From contig MU278365.1 in assembly GCA_022385755.1 (NCBI GenBank), positions 124,001 to 188,000 of the forward strand: a stretch of 64,000 nucleotides of DNA. Direction: 5' to 3'. The notes below the pieces were generated by a model. The model saw only the letters and a list, made by a program, of their open reading frames with translations, did no database searches and was not told the origin of the DNA. Below are positions 12,986-24,469 of the stretch, piece after piece. Source of the stretch: Trametopsis cervina. Taxonomy: Eukaryota > Basidiomycota > Agaricomycetes > Polyporales > Irpicaceae. The stretch's first letter is position 1. Each line of letters opens with the position of its first letter. A program made the position numbers and the translations under genes.

Positions 12986-13920
12986 TGCAATGCTGGGAGG
13001 AAGAAAGAATGGGCGTCGTTGCCGTCGACGGTGGGCGGGGGTGAGAAACGAACTGAAAATGACGCACAGGGAGGCTGGGTGCCTGCTCGAGCTGGCCTTG
13101 AACTGCTTAGGCGTGAGAATCGTATGCGCTGCCCTTCGCCTTCTCGGAGTAGCGGAGTCTGAATCTTCGGCGGGTTTGATCCCTTTCACTCAGACAGGTC
13201 ATGTCAGCCTCTCAAGGGCATTTATAGCCGTCTGTATCCCGTCTGTGCATGCGAAATGGTCTGTTCGTCTCATGTTCTGGTAGTCAGCGGACGTTCGCCA
13301 CAGGGATACGCGGAATAAAAGATCGTGTCACGTTGCCCATACTGAATACGAGAGGAAGGACAGCAGTGCGGACATCGCGTGTGCACCGGCAGTGCTATCC
13401 GCAGACTCGTGAGGAAAGATAATCCAATGGCACCTCGGCCAGCAGGCATCCTACAAATGCTCCATCCTACAGCCGGAGTCCACTTGATTTAACTACGCTG
13501 CGGACACAGCTCCAGAGTTGATACCATTCCATCCTACTCCAACAGACAACCGCTTCCCAGGTAGCGTGCGAATATCGAGACTCGAGAGCAACGTGAACGA
13601 CTTGGCACAGAACGTTCTGCGTTACTCCAGGTTATTAATATCTGCGTTGAACCTGCGCACCGAAATTACTGATGCGACATCAGCGCGACATCCCGCAAAA
13701 CGCATGAAATTCATCGAGCTTTTTTCGAGCCAAAATTGTTCAGTCAACAATTGCATCCGTCGCAATGATGAGACGTCATCGAGCTTGCTGAGTATTAAGC
13801 GCTAGCTCATAGGCATAGCACCCGCTAATAGCTTGTAATGAGACTTCCGTGTATGAAAACTAACAGGTATAGATACAAAGCAGTAGATGCGATAAAATGG
13901 TATGTGTGCAAAGATCTAGC
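12986..13920. other. Intergenic region upstream of FKS1
   Basis: About 0.93 kb holds the FKS1 promoter and 5' UTR and the 3' flank of the channel gene, both on the minus strand. I see no coding signal or RNA gene here. Short ORFs at 13518-13805 and elsewhere lack family resemblance. Confidence 0.45.
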
Positions 13921-16900
13921 TCACGCGTCATGTCCGCCCGCCCAGTCCTCATCCGGCGGGTTCCTCTGCACCTCAACCTCCCCCTTCGGGCCCATCGTAG
14001 ACCCTTCGTCGCTCGCGTCCACACCATCGTTCCTCAGCTCCCTAACAATGACGGTGCTCACACCCAACTCGTCCTTCGGCACCCATATCCAAGGCTGGCT
14101 CGTATACGTCGACGGATGGTCAAACCCGTGGACGTCAAAGTCCTGGTCAAGATCATCTTCGTCCACTGCATTGCCTTCACGAGGCGCTGCCGGTGCAAAC
14201 TGGGGTGTATCCCCTTCGTCCTCGTCTGACGAAGAGTCGCTTGGCCCGGAGGAAGAAGAGGATTTACGACGTCGAGTCGAGGCCGTCCTCTGTGCGACAG
14301 GTCGCTGCAGCCTCTCATTGAGAACGTCGTTGCTTACTGCGTGCGCAGACGTAGAAGCATGCGCAGTGTTACCAATATCCGGCTTGACGGGATGGTCGAC
14401 ATCGGCGTCCACTGTCTTCATATCCGGATTGATGTTCGCGACTTTAGCGACCTCCTTTTGAACGTCCTTCACGACCTTTTGCACAGGTGCTTGAATACGA
14501 CGGCGCACGGCCGATTTAAATCCTGAAAGGTCGTCGGCTTCAATACCAGTTGTGTAAAATCCGGAGACGATAACTCACGATCACGACTAAACAAATCAAG
14601 TTCATCGGCATTCTCATCGTTTTGCGTACTCGACTGCTTGCGTAGTTTCCTCTGCCGTTCCCAGCGTTCCTGCAAATTCTTCGTAGCCAATGACATCGGG
14701 AGAAATTCGGTGATAGCTAGAAAAGAAGCAGCGGTCACCACGACATTCGCCAAACACCATCGAGACCATGTACTCACGCTTAAAGCTGCGCGTGAACAAA
14801 ATTTGTGCCAAAATAGTCAAGCCCAGAAGGACGACCATCAAGATGCCTTCAGCGATGAAGATGGTGTTCCGTGACAAGCTCAAAAAGAACAACGCCGCAA
14901 GGCAGAACTGTTCTATGTACATTCCCACAACTACCAGCAATTTGTCAGTGGACGGTAGATGTGCGTTGTGTATATCGCACTTACATAGGAAGCTGATTGC
15001 TAGAGGGAACTAGAATCTATGCAGTTAGCAGAATATCAGAATACGAATATAAGTGCGAAGTCTTACATATTTGCCTCCCGTCTCCAGTTCATCCGGCTGG
15101 TCAAACACCCATGTCAACACTACATCATAACAGGACGAGTAGATTAGTATAATAGATACAGAAAGTGCCAAGGCGACTCACAGAACTTCCAGGAAAAGAA
15201 GAACAGTAAGAAAGACACAGTGGCCAGAGCATTGATGATCGGTGATAAAACGCTGTATGCCAGCGCAATCGTCGCAAGCAGGGACATCCGCGGCAGGACC
15301 AGCCCGAAGTTGGCCTATGTTACTCGCTATCAGGAGGATGCACCACAGTGCCACATAATAACGCACCTTTGGCATAAGGAACGTCACGCCGTACGCTTGC
15401 CTTGGCGTTCTTCCGAGGAACCATTTCTTCACGTAGTGAACAAAAAGCTGGCCAACCTGCAGTAGTGCGCTTCCTGCGCCGCTCAGACCTTGCGTCACTG
15501 CGCAACAGTCAGTATCCTTCGTTAGCGTCGACAGAAAACCAGACTTACAAGTCCATGTCAGGAAGAATATGGATGCGTCTGGAAGGTGGATGGCCAGATC
15601 CGACACCGCATGGGTTGGATTTTCCACAATCTATCAATAATGCATGTCAGTATATTCGATCCACTAGCGCATATGTTATTGCGGTTCACACCTCTGCTGC
15701 GGTAGTTGTAATGCTCGAACTCAGAGTTACGATAAGGAAACCATGGCTGTTTAGATACAGTTCGAAGTTAGAGGTCTGAGCGGATACGGATATACCAAGA
15801 ACATACATGACAAGGAAGAAGAAATATCTCTTGTAGACACTGATCGAAAGCAGAGACCATCGTGGGATATTCTCATACCACGCAAGACCTACAGGTCCTA
15901 GCGGTGAGCACCATAGGGGCGGAAATTGACCCGTATTTACGCACCTTTTAGTAGCCATGGAAGGATTGCAAAGAGTATAGCAAGGAATAGAGGCGGGAGG
16001 ATACCCTGAATGATACCTGGGATAGGGGTGGGAGCTTGGCGAATCCAACACAACCAGCTACGGAACACGTTAGCACACATATATATCGAGATGAGCCTTC
16101 GCCGATGATTCGGATACTCACGAGACTTTCTCGCAAAGTGCTGCGACATTGCTCAGCGTACCAACAAAGGCAACCGGAGCGAACCAGATAAGGATAAGAA
16201 TTAGACTGCCGATCCATGAAGTGATGTAGCGGAATCGTGTCTCATATGCGCCATCCTGGAGTTTATGAGTTCAGCGTCCAGTAATAATAAGAGCGACATG
16301 GTGCGCACATCAATGTTATCCCAGATTACATCCTTCGGGGAGACTTCAATCCATTTCTCAGCCATAGCAAGGGGCTAAAGTTCAATATCAAGTAAACGAC
16401 ACCGGCGGTCACGACAGAAACACGAACCTGGTGGTGGCTAACGCACTGCGCTAACACATGTGCGCCCATCTGTAGATTACACTGTATGAACGCACTGCCC
16501 ATTGGCTTCGGTTTCGTCGCGTCCTCAGAAAGTTTCTTTCTCTTTTCATCGATACTCTTGTTGAGCCGGGCAATCTCATCCTGCAGGCTGTCAGCATAAA
16601 ATTACACGCGGAGTGGGATTCGTGTCTACCTTGCACCATTCAACAGTATCTACCTTCCTGCCCCATAAACCTAGGAAACCCAGTCGATGGTGGGGTCTCA
16701 TCTTCCCTGAGCCATACGTTCCTAGAAGAATTTCTGCCTCGGATCGTTCGTTGCTGCCACGGACGCTGTGGCTAGCGCTCTGAGATAACGTCGGGGAAGG
16801 GGGTAGGCGGCCAGCTTCCAGTTCGCTTGTGACAGTACGCTGACGGAGTGGTCTTGATGAAGAGGTCGATGCCCGGCCATACTCGCCGATTGAATGATTC

Positions 16901-18141
16901 GCCGTACTAGAATTGAACTCTGTTTGACTGCCCGCCGCCAAGTTGCTGCCTCCGCCCTGGAAATGAGCGGACGTCTTCCCTTCAATTTTTTGGACCTCCG
17001 GCTTTTCACTATCCGTCCGCTGATGCCCGCGCGTCTTCTCCTCGCCTTTGCGATTCTTTACGTCCGCTTTATCCTGCTTCTGCTTCGCCTTCGTGACAGT
17101 CCGGACGAGTTGTGATGTTGCCTTTTCGAGCTTCTTGCAGAGCTTAAGCCGATCGTTATAGTCTTTGTTCAGATCCTGCGAGAGCAGTCAGCATTGAGCA
17201 CACGCAAGCGTCAACCTCGCAACCCACCGTTGTATCTCGGTAAATCCATATGTTTTCGACACCCCCAGGTACAAAACTTGCCCATACTCTGAGCTCTTTC
17301 TCGTCACATAGCTCTGGCGGAACATTAGTGATGAGAACTGTACGTGCTTGAGCCAGCGTCGCGTGCGAACGAGATATCAGGAATTGTTGGCGCACAACAG
17401 CATAATGCTTTAGCTCGCGACGGATTAGAAACAGATTCCAAACTGTACTATAAATGAGCAACGGTAGAAGCACAAAAGTAGGAGTGACATACACGTAGAT
17501 ATCCATACGACGGCAACATGTGCAGCGTACCGCCCTGTCGCATCATTTGGAATACTTCGAGCAGGTTAGAAAGTACTGTGGCTGAGATAATAGTAGCTCC
17601 ACGTACTTTCCCCAGCTCAGCCGCGATAATTTGTCATTGAAGTTTGAATCTTTCAGACCTGCCATGTCGACAGGGAGTAACACCGCACAAGTCAAAAGAG
17701 TGGTCGAGGCGAATAGCATGACAAGGAGCCGGAGAAAGCGGAGAAACATGTAGGCGTCCAGACCATTCTCGTTAAGCTACAAATGAAAGTCGCGTTAATT
17801 GCTGTTAATTGGGGACTCGATCTAGGATACATACGACATCGCCTGTGGGAATTGCCATCACTGCAAGAAACCATTTCCACCATCCTCGCGGTAGACTGAC
17901 GGCGCGTTTACTGTGTTCGAGGAAATAGACATCGTCAATTTACGGAAAGTACGGGAAAGGAGCGTTACACGTACTCCGGAGGAGGGAGATACGTCCGTGG
18001 CTCATAAATCCGACTAATTCGATGCTTGAGAAAGACGAAGGCTATAAGTTCTACTGCAAGAACCCCAGCATTTGTAGCAAGCGAGGTTAGGAAAGTCTGT
18101 GAATCGAGGTTCTGTGCCTTTGCTGGGGTTACTTGAGACAT
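13921..18141 (-). CDS. CSC1/OSCA-like (RSN1-type) cation channel, DUF221 family
   Basis: Nineteen exons (18 introns of 41-64 nt) give 1077 residues. The family forms hyperosmolality- or tension-gated, calcium-permeable channels in the plasma or ER membrane; that role is inferred. The N-terminal membrane segment lies in VLAVELIAFVFL, followed by a short loop ending GDV and a second segment in AGLKDSN context. The conserved LSW near 17.6 kb, the RYAAHVAVVW segment and VLITNVPPEL (cytosolic RRM-like domain) follow. The family core then appears: EVSPKDVIWDNI, GIIQGILPPLFLAI, a membrane block ending SFELYL-like, and VTFLMPK. The tail after 14716 is hydrophilic, Ser/Asp-rich. A single exon (16630-17175, 182 aa) inserts a low-complexity Lys/Ser-rich segment in the cytosolic loop. 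I chose the ATG at 18141 because a longer reading would need GTG. Confidence 0.92.
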
Positions 18142-18724
18142 CCAGGCGGACGCGTCCACGACACTGGTGGTGGCAATTGGTGAAAGCTAGAGCACCGGCT
18201 TGGGTACCGTGTATGCTTCACGGTGCATGCTCTTGCGCCCCAAGGCACGAACTGACGTCATGATATCTTGAGAGTAGCTCGGCCAAATTCCGGGCTAATC
18301 ATCATCCAGTGGGAAGGAGCACTCTGGAGTAAGCATTTGATGCTGTTGAGGTATAAATCCCAGAAAGCGATGATACTCACCTTGCAGGGAGGCTGCTTGC
18401 TTATTCCCCGGAACGCGCTCTTTCGAGTTCATGAGCAGAGTCAGCCTCGAGCCTGTTACCTACTTTTTGGTTCCTCAAAAGTGCGTTCTGATTCGCTATC
18501 AATCAATCTTGCAACAGAGAGATGCGTCATGCAATATGCACAGCTGTAATAGGAAGACATTGAACGACCTCACGTGACCTTGAGGCGATAACTCCTAACC
18601 GCCGTCTGGAGTGATACTAGCACAATGCGGATCGGCCGCACGGAATAGGCGTTGTATATATGGTAGACCGAATGTTCTGCTCTTCCCACATACCATCTTT
18701 ACCACTTACCACCAACTGCCAAAC
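18142..18724. promoter_or_regulatory. Divergent promoter region between the channel gene and the 248-aa gene
   Basis: The 583 bp separate two divergent starts. A TATA-like TTGTATATATGG lies at about 18652-18663, about 65 bp before the rightward ATG. I see no clear core element for the leftward gene. No protein-like ORF is present. Confidence 0.45.
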
Positions 18725-19471
18725 ATGCAGGCCATTCTGAGAATGCTAGGCGCTCTGACCCAGAGGAACCAGAAGTGCGTCGTCTCGGACTTTCATGAAT
18801 ACGAGATTGACAGTATGTCTATAATCAGTGACCAACAGCTACAGCACGCCGCCGACAATAATATGGCCGTGGTCTGGCACCAAGTCTGGCGCGCACTTCT
18901 CCGGGGGGAGAACGAGAGGGAGAGAAGGCGACCACCTCTGCCCATCGAGCTTGTTCGACTGATCTCGCGCCTCGCAGGACTTCGTGTCCCTGACGACAGT
19001 CGAAGCCACATCCATTCAGAGGAAATAGTCGTGCGCAGCGACGGACCAATCGCCACCAAGCTTTGGTTCTGCACTCTTCCGTTCGACGACTTCGCACTGG
19101 CACATGTTGCTGCTGCGCAACTCACGACAACCTCGCACGACCAGGGATGGGCGAGCGAGTCGAACCCTGGATCATACACGTGGTTTTCATGGGGTGTGTT
19201 CCCGAGCCGCTCTGAAGCAGAGGCCCGTCTTAAGGACGAGAGTGACGCAGGACCGTGGAGGGAAAGTCACAGAAACAAAGCCGCCAACCCAGCTGCTCAA
19301 GATTTAGAGGGACCTGTGGTTGGTGTTGAAGATGATCTGTGGGATAAATTCACGATAGGGAGCGTGATTGCCGTACGTGTGCGTGCGCAGTATCCTGCGT
19401 GGGCCAACCACGCTCAGCATGCAGAAGTGAAGTATTGGAAGTGGTTTGAACCAGTGGTAGATATTGCATGA
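18725..19471 (+). CDS. Conserved fungal hypothetical protein, 248 aa
   Basis: This is one uninterrupted exon. I take the ATG at 18725 because it follows a TATA box at a normal distance; the frame is open upstream but earlier codons lie before the TATA. The protein has PPLPIELVRLISRLAGL near residue 80, a typical fungal F-box-associated-like spacing although no F-box is evident. A later half contains TTSHDQGWASES and GSYTWFSWGVF, a pattern I have seen in uncharacterised agaricomycete proteins that begin with a PELW/PIELV helix. It ends VIAVRVRAQYPAWANHA. No signal peptide or membrane span is visible. The function is not known, and the resemblance is from memory rather than a search. Confidence 0.75.
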   Translation: MQAILRMLGALTQRNQKCVVSDFHEYEIDSMSIISDQQLQHAADNNMAVVWHQVWRALLRGENERERRRPPLPIELVRLISRLAGLRVPDDSRSHIHSEEIVVRSDGPIATKLWFCTLPFDDFALAHVAAAQLTTTSHDQGWASESNPGSYTWFSWGVFPSRSEAEARLKDESDAGPWRESHRNKAANPAAQDLEGPVVGVEDDLWDKFTIGSVIAVRVRAQYPAWANHAQHAEVKYWKWFEPVVDIA

Positions 19472-19761
19472 CGTGGGGGACTTTGTCGTGGCACGTTCAG
19501 TTCTATATTCCTGTTCTAGTAGTGTATTATCGCCCAGCATGTAACATAGGATAAGGAGGGCCTTACAATCGAACACGAGTTTTGATACCTCAAGGCGGAT
19601 AACTGAGAGTCTGAAGAAGGCGCTCTTGAACTCACTTTGCAATAGGCGCCGGTGCCACGTGCGACACGGCAGCGAACAAGCCCAAGTTTACTCAGTCATC
19701 GACATCTCGCCCGTTCAGCAACACCCAACAACAGTCCCTTCGCCGCCACTCACGACTCGAA

Positions 19762-20380
19762 ATGGTGAGAATGCATCCGTTTTACCCATAGACGCGGCTG
19801 GGAGATACTCTGGTGCGATGGGAGACGTTTGGAACGCTGGATGCAAGAATCTGGCTGTGGATGGACACCGGAGCCGCACCTATGTACGATCTACAAGTTC
19901 TGACACATCTACTTCGTTCTTTAGGCCAACGTCGAACTCGCTGCGACATACGCTGCCCTCATCCTCGCCGACGACAATGTCGAGATCACAGTGCGTACAT
20001 CACACTGAACTCGCGCGCGCGAAAGGCAATCTCAGCTCACATGCAATCACAGTCCGAGAAGATCGTCGCATTGACAACAGCGGCCGGTGCTGAACTCGAG
20101 CCCATCTGGGCTACTCTCCTCGCAAAAGCTCTCGAGGGCAAGAACGTGAAGGAACTCCTTTCAAACGTTGGTGCTGGTGGAGGTGCACCCGCGACTGGCG
20201 CGGCCTCAGCAGCGGGTGGCGCTGCCGCCGCCGCTGCCGACGAGCCTGCAGCGGAGGAGAAGAAGGAAGAGGAGAAGGAGGAGTCAGACGACGACATGGT
20301 GCGCAATGATCTACTTCGCCTTGTTATTCTGATGCTGAACGCACCCTGCTGCTTCACAGGGCTTCGGTCTCTTCGATTAA
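19762..20380 (+). CDS. RPP1: 60S acidic ribosomal protein P1
   Basis: Four exons (19762-19764, 19925-19990, 20053-20298, 20360-20380) give 111 residues. P1 pairs with P2 on the ribosomal stalk and recruits elongation factors. The N terminus [17 protein letters not shown] and the central [16 protein letters not shown] match P1. An Ala/Gly-rich hinge follows, then an acidic tail ending EESDDDMGFGLFD, the hallmark of stalk proteins. Exon 1 is only the ATG, separated by a 160-nt intron, and the last exon encodes only the terminal GFGLFD. The long first intron is unusual here, where introns are usually near 55 nt, and is typical of introns holding regulatory sequence in ribosomal-protein genes. 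Confidence 0.95.
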
Positions 20381-20562
20381 ACTCATTGTATCATCGTTGC
20401 TTTGTCCGTTCTCCCATCTATACACTGCATTCACTGGGTTGCGGAGTACGTTGCATCTCTGCACACCGCGTTGTACTTCATTACATTACGCTATGCATCC
20501 AAAAAGACGCTAAAAACCCATGATGTATGCGACTCGCCGTTCGTCTGCTCGTGGAAGTACAT

Positions 20563-20927
20563 TCAGTCGAGTTCCATGTCAGCTTGCAGAGGTGGTGGTG
20601 GCGGTACTTTGTCCTTCTTCTTTTGAGTACTCCAATGCACAGCGCCATCCAAGTCCAACAATATGCCTTTCACGTTGTCTCCGTGTCGCGGCGGTTCTCC
20701 TTCAGGTAGGGGCGCGATCATGAAATTCATGCCACTGACGGTGCCGGGCTTGAGTGCTCCTCCGGCTGCGTTGTGTCTCATTACCGCTGCACTGGTGTTC
20801 AGCCTCACAAGGCCATTGAAAAACTTCAGCTCATACCTTCCAAGACATCCCTTGTAGCGATAACTAATTGTTTAGAGTTGTCCGCACGCTGGAGGTCCTT
20901 AGGAACGAACGGAATGGCTGCTGGCAT
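20563..20927 (-). CDS. Small hypothetical protein, 5' structure uncertain
   Basis: The clear coding part starts around KFFNGLVRLNTSAAV and ends VPPPPPLQADMELD. The first ATG downstream of a TATA-like GTATATAATC (about 21011-21020, minus strand) is at 20927. It opens MPA with a run to VLEG, but that frame is out of phase by one with the downstream YELKFFNGL. Two readings fit. One is a 56-nt intron (20850-20905 region) with a weak GTTCCT donor that joins MPAAIPF to GCLGRYELK. The other is a single-base frameshift in the sequence, since VLEG followed by RYELK reads naturally. I recognise no domain. The gene ends convergently with RPP1, 182 bp apart. Confidence 0.5.
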
Positions 20928-21470
20928 GACGCTTCTTGAGGGGCTACTTGAGGTGTGTATGTGTAGCGAGGTGGCGGTCGAGGGTAGAGAAGTGTCTCAG
21001 CGGGACTGTAGATTATATACTGACGTGGGCCAAGCTAGGGAAGATCGCCTGCCCCCTCACACGCGATCTCTTTGTGGCCCGGGCCATCCGGTGGCAATAG
21101 CTACTTTATTATGTGAACTTGGGCCACAGGACTTTTGATCCAATGTCAGAATACAGGCCATACGTAGCTTACAATAGCCAAGTCCTGGCCAGCATGACTG
21201 CCAACAATCTTCAATTGCGTTAACAATCCCACTGAGAGGTTTCCTCATGTGAGGCTACCGTATTGAACGGATAATGGAGGACGATGACTCCGCGCCACCA
21301 AGGCGACGCGACCGTGTTTGCACGTGATCTCATTATCCGGGTATGGGCGCGTGTAGCCACTGAGCTTAGTGGTCCTTAGATCGTCTGCCTCTGCTTTTCC
21401 TTCCTTACAACCACCACGTCCATACCCCATACTTCCCTGTCTTACCCTCCGGCAAAGCTTCATTGAATTG

Positions 21471-24160
21471 ATGACGATTGTTCAATTTGCACCCTTCACT
21501 TCTCTCGTAGAACCTGGCTTCTGGCACTCGCTCACAGACCTGAAGATCGATGTACTGAAATTGTCCGATCACTCGGTCCCAGTCAGCGCGTCTTATGGCG
21601 CTGGAAGATCTATAGTCGACAGGGAAACTGGCAAGGAAATTGCTCTAGGATGTAATCTTACAGTCAGCGGCGATGCTTTCACTGATAAGCCGCAGTACGT
21701 CCTATCCATAGCTCTGATATTTACGCGTTGTGCTCACGGATCGCTAGTATACCTGCGCATTCCGTGTCTGCGCCCGGTGTGTTCAAGAACTACAATACCA
21801 TTGAGGAGTTCAAGGCTGCCGACAAGACTGCGCTGTTCAACCAGCTTTCAGATGAGGTGCCGTCCTGCCCTCTACGATGATCTTTCATCAACCGACGCGT
21901 CTGTTACACTTCTTGTGTTGATATCAGATATGGGAGAGCGTTGTCGAAGGCTCAACGGACAAGCTGTCAAAGTTTCTGGTGATCACATTTGCGGATCTGA
22001 AGAAGTACAAGTATTACTACTGGTTCGGGTTCCCTGCTTTTGCTGCGAAACCCGCCTGGGAGACCGACGGCGAATGGCGAAGCGCAAGTGTGGAGTTCAG
22101 CAAAGACAGTGTGAGCGCATTGTTTGTTTGACTGTCGCGTAGTATACTGACTCGAGGTTCAGCTAACGACCATCCATTCCGCTCTGGCTTCCGCGCCGCG
22201 CGCGTTCTTCCTCGTCCGTCCGTCAGGATCGACCGTAGAGATCGGTCGAGTGGAAGACATCGACAAGTTTTTTGAAGGTGTTCCCTCTGAGAAGGTATTT
22301 GCCAATTCGTCCTGCTTTGGTATCCATGGGCATGATCTCACCAATATCTAGCGGACTATCGCTTTCCTTGACCCGTCGGCTTTACCTTCAAACCCCGGGT
22401 GGCCACTGCGCAATCTTTTGGCCTATCTCGCACACCGTCATCCTGCTGTTACTACTGCAGGCGTCCGTGTGCTCTGTTGGAGAGATGCCGAGCTCGCTTC
22501 AGATGGTCACTGGAAAAGTAAATTCGGTGTTCTTAAAGGCAGTCCCACAGCACAAGGTATGCTAGTGAACCTCTAAAGATGCAGCTCTAACCTCACGCCA
22601 CTACGATAGACACGGGTGCCAGACCGAGCACAGTCGGATGGGAGAAAAACCCACAAGGAAAGCTTAGCCCAAGAATGGCAGACTTGGCTCCTATGATGGA
22701 CCCTACTCGGTGAGTGAACAGACTCATATGTACTCCTCACAGCAGCGCTTACGGATTCAAATACCAGTCTCGCAGACCAAGCTGTGGACCTGAACTTGAA
22801 ACTGATGCGGTGGCGCATTCTTCCTTCCCTAGATCTCGAAAAGGTCGCGGATACAAAGTGTTTGCTGCTAGGCGCCGGGACATTAGGTTGTTATGTTGCA
22901 CGAACCCTCATGGTACGTTTGTGTGACAGTATGACTGGCGCAAATTAATAAGATGATGCAGGCATGGGGAGTGCGCAATATCACTTTCGTGGACTCCGCA
23001 CGCGTGTCTTTCTCGAATCCTGTTCGGCAGCCACTGTTTGTCTTTGAAGACTGCTTGAACGGCGGAAAGCCAAAGGCGGCCTGCGCTGCAGATAGTCTTA
23101 AGAAGATATTCCCGGGTATTGTGAGTCTTGTTTCGTTGTTATACCTTCGATGAAGCTTACGAGCTATGTTTCTAGAATGCCACGGGGTACAACCTCAGTA
23201 TACCCATGCCCGGACATCCAGTACCCCCTGCGTCTCTCGAGCAAACCAAGCAAGATGTTGCTACCCTCGAGAAGCTCATTGACGAGCATGACGCGGTGTT
23301 CTTGCTCATGGACTCGCGAGAGTCTCGGTGGTTGCCAACCGTCATGGGTGCCGCCAAGGGGAAGGTTTGTCCCAGTCGACTCCGGTATCCTGCCATTCAT
23401 TTATGTTTCTTCAGATTGTCATGAACGCTGCACTCGGATTCGACTCGTACCTCGTAATGCGTCACGGTGCTCGTAGTTCATTGTCGAAAGGAGAGCGCCT
23501 GGGCTGCTATTACTGCAACGACATTGTTGCCCCAGCGGACGTAAGAGCTATAGTTTTCCGCAAGACGGCTCTTTATTGATTAAGCCGTGTTTAGTCTTTG
23601 ACGGACCGCACACTCGACCAGATGTGCACTGTGACTCGGCCAGGCCTTGCATCAATAGCTGCGTCTACAGCCGTAGAGCTGCTTGTGTCCGTTTTGCAGC
23701 ATCCAGATGGGTATGTCGCGTTCTTGAAGCACACTTTGTTTGACTGTTAATAATGGAAACGGTAGCTTGAATGCCCCGGCTCCTAAGCCGCAAACTGGAA
23801 AAGATGCTCCCGACCCGCATGAATCAGGCAGCGTTCTCGGTCTCGTCCCTCATCAACTGCGAGGCTTCCTTGCTGAATTCAGGAATATGCCTATCAAGGG
23901 CGCGGCTTACTCGCGTTGCACGGGATGCAGCGACACAGTGCGTATCTTATCTCGTTCGTGTAAACCTTTCATCTCACCCTATGACTGTCACGAAGGTCTT
24001 GAAGGCGTACGAGACGGATGGATTCGATATGATGCTCAAGGCATTCAACGAGCCCAAATATCTGGAGCAGTTGACTGGTTTGGACCAGCTTTACGACGAG
24101 GGCGAAGCTGCGCTGGATAACGTTGACTGGGATGTTGAGGACGAAGAGGATGACATGTAA
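21471..24160 (+). CDS. ATG7: Ubiquitin-like modifier-activating enzyme Atg7 (autophagy E1)
   Basis: Thirteen exons give 674 residues, the usual length. Atg7 activates Atg8 and Atg12 in autophagy. The N-terminal domain starts [15 protein letters not shown] and includes the ubiquitin-fold-like region with LVRPSG. The adenylation domain shows the nucleotide-binding [10 protein letters not shown] and [10 protein letters not shown], and a Cys pair in CYYCND and RCTGCSD consistent with the zinc site. [10 protein letters not shown] carries the catalytic Cys that takes the modifier thioester. The C terminus is acidic (DVEDEEDDM), as in other Atg7 proteins that bind Atg8. Introns are 49-71 nt. The start follows ATTG and is the first good ATG. 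SEC61 follows 309 bp downstream on the same strand. Confidence 0.97.
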
Positions 24161-24469
24161 TGGTAACGAGGGATTATAATGAACCTGTAATATTGTACCG
24201 CCAACTGGAAGATCATACAATGTATTGGATTTTGTTGCAGATGCTCCCATGTACCAGAACCGTGGCGAACCCTGGCTGTCGACGTGTCGTTGCTGACTGG
24301 GGTCGTGTGCTATGGTCATGATGTCGGTAGACGCGATTGGCGCGTGAGCGCATCGCGTTTGTTTGCCCCTGTTTGGCATGCCACCTCACAAATTGGCGAC
24401 GTGTCCGGAGTTCACTTCCTACAAAGTCCCAACATCGTCCAAGCCGCTCCTTGGTCTTCATCCTCAACC

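Noticed and set aside
22800..24160. A split or second E1-like gene
   Set aside because: All exons join in one frame from the start at 21471, so it is one ATG7 gene.
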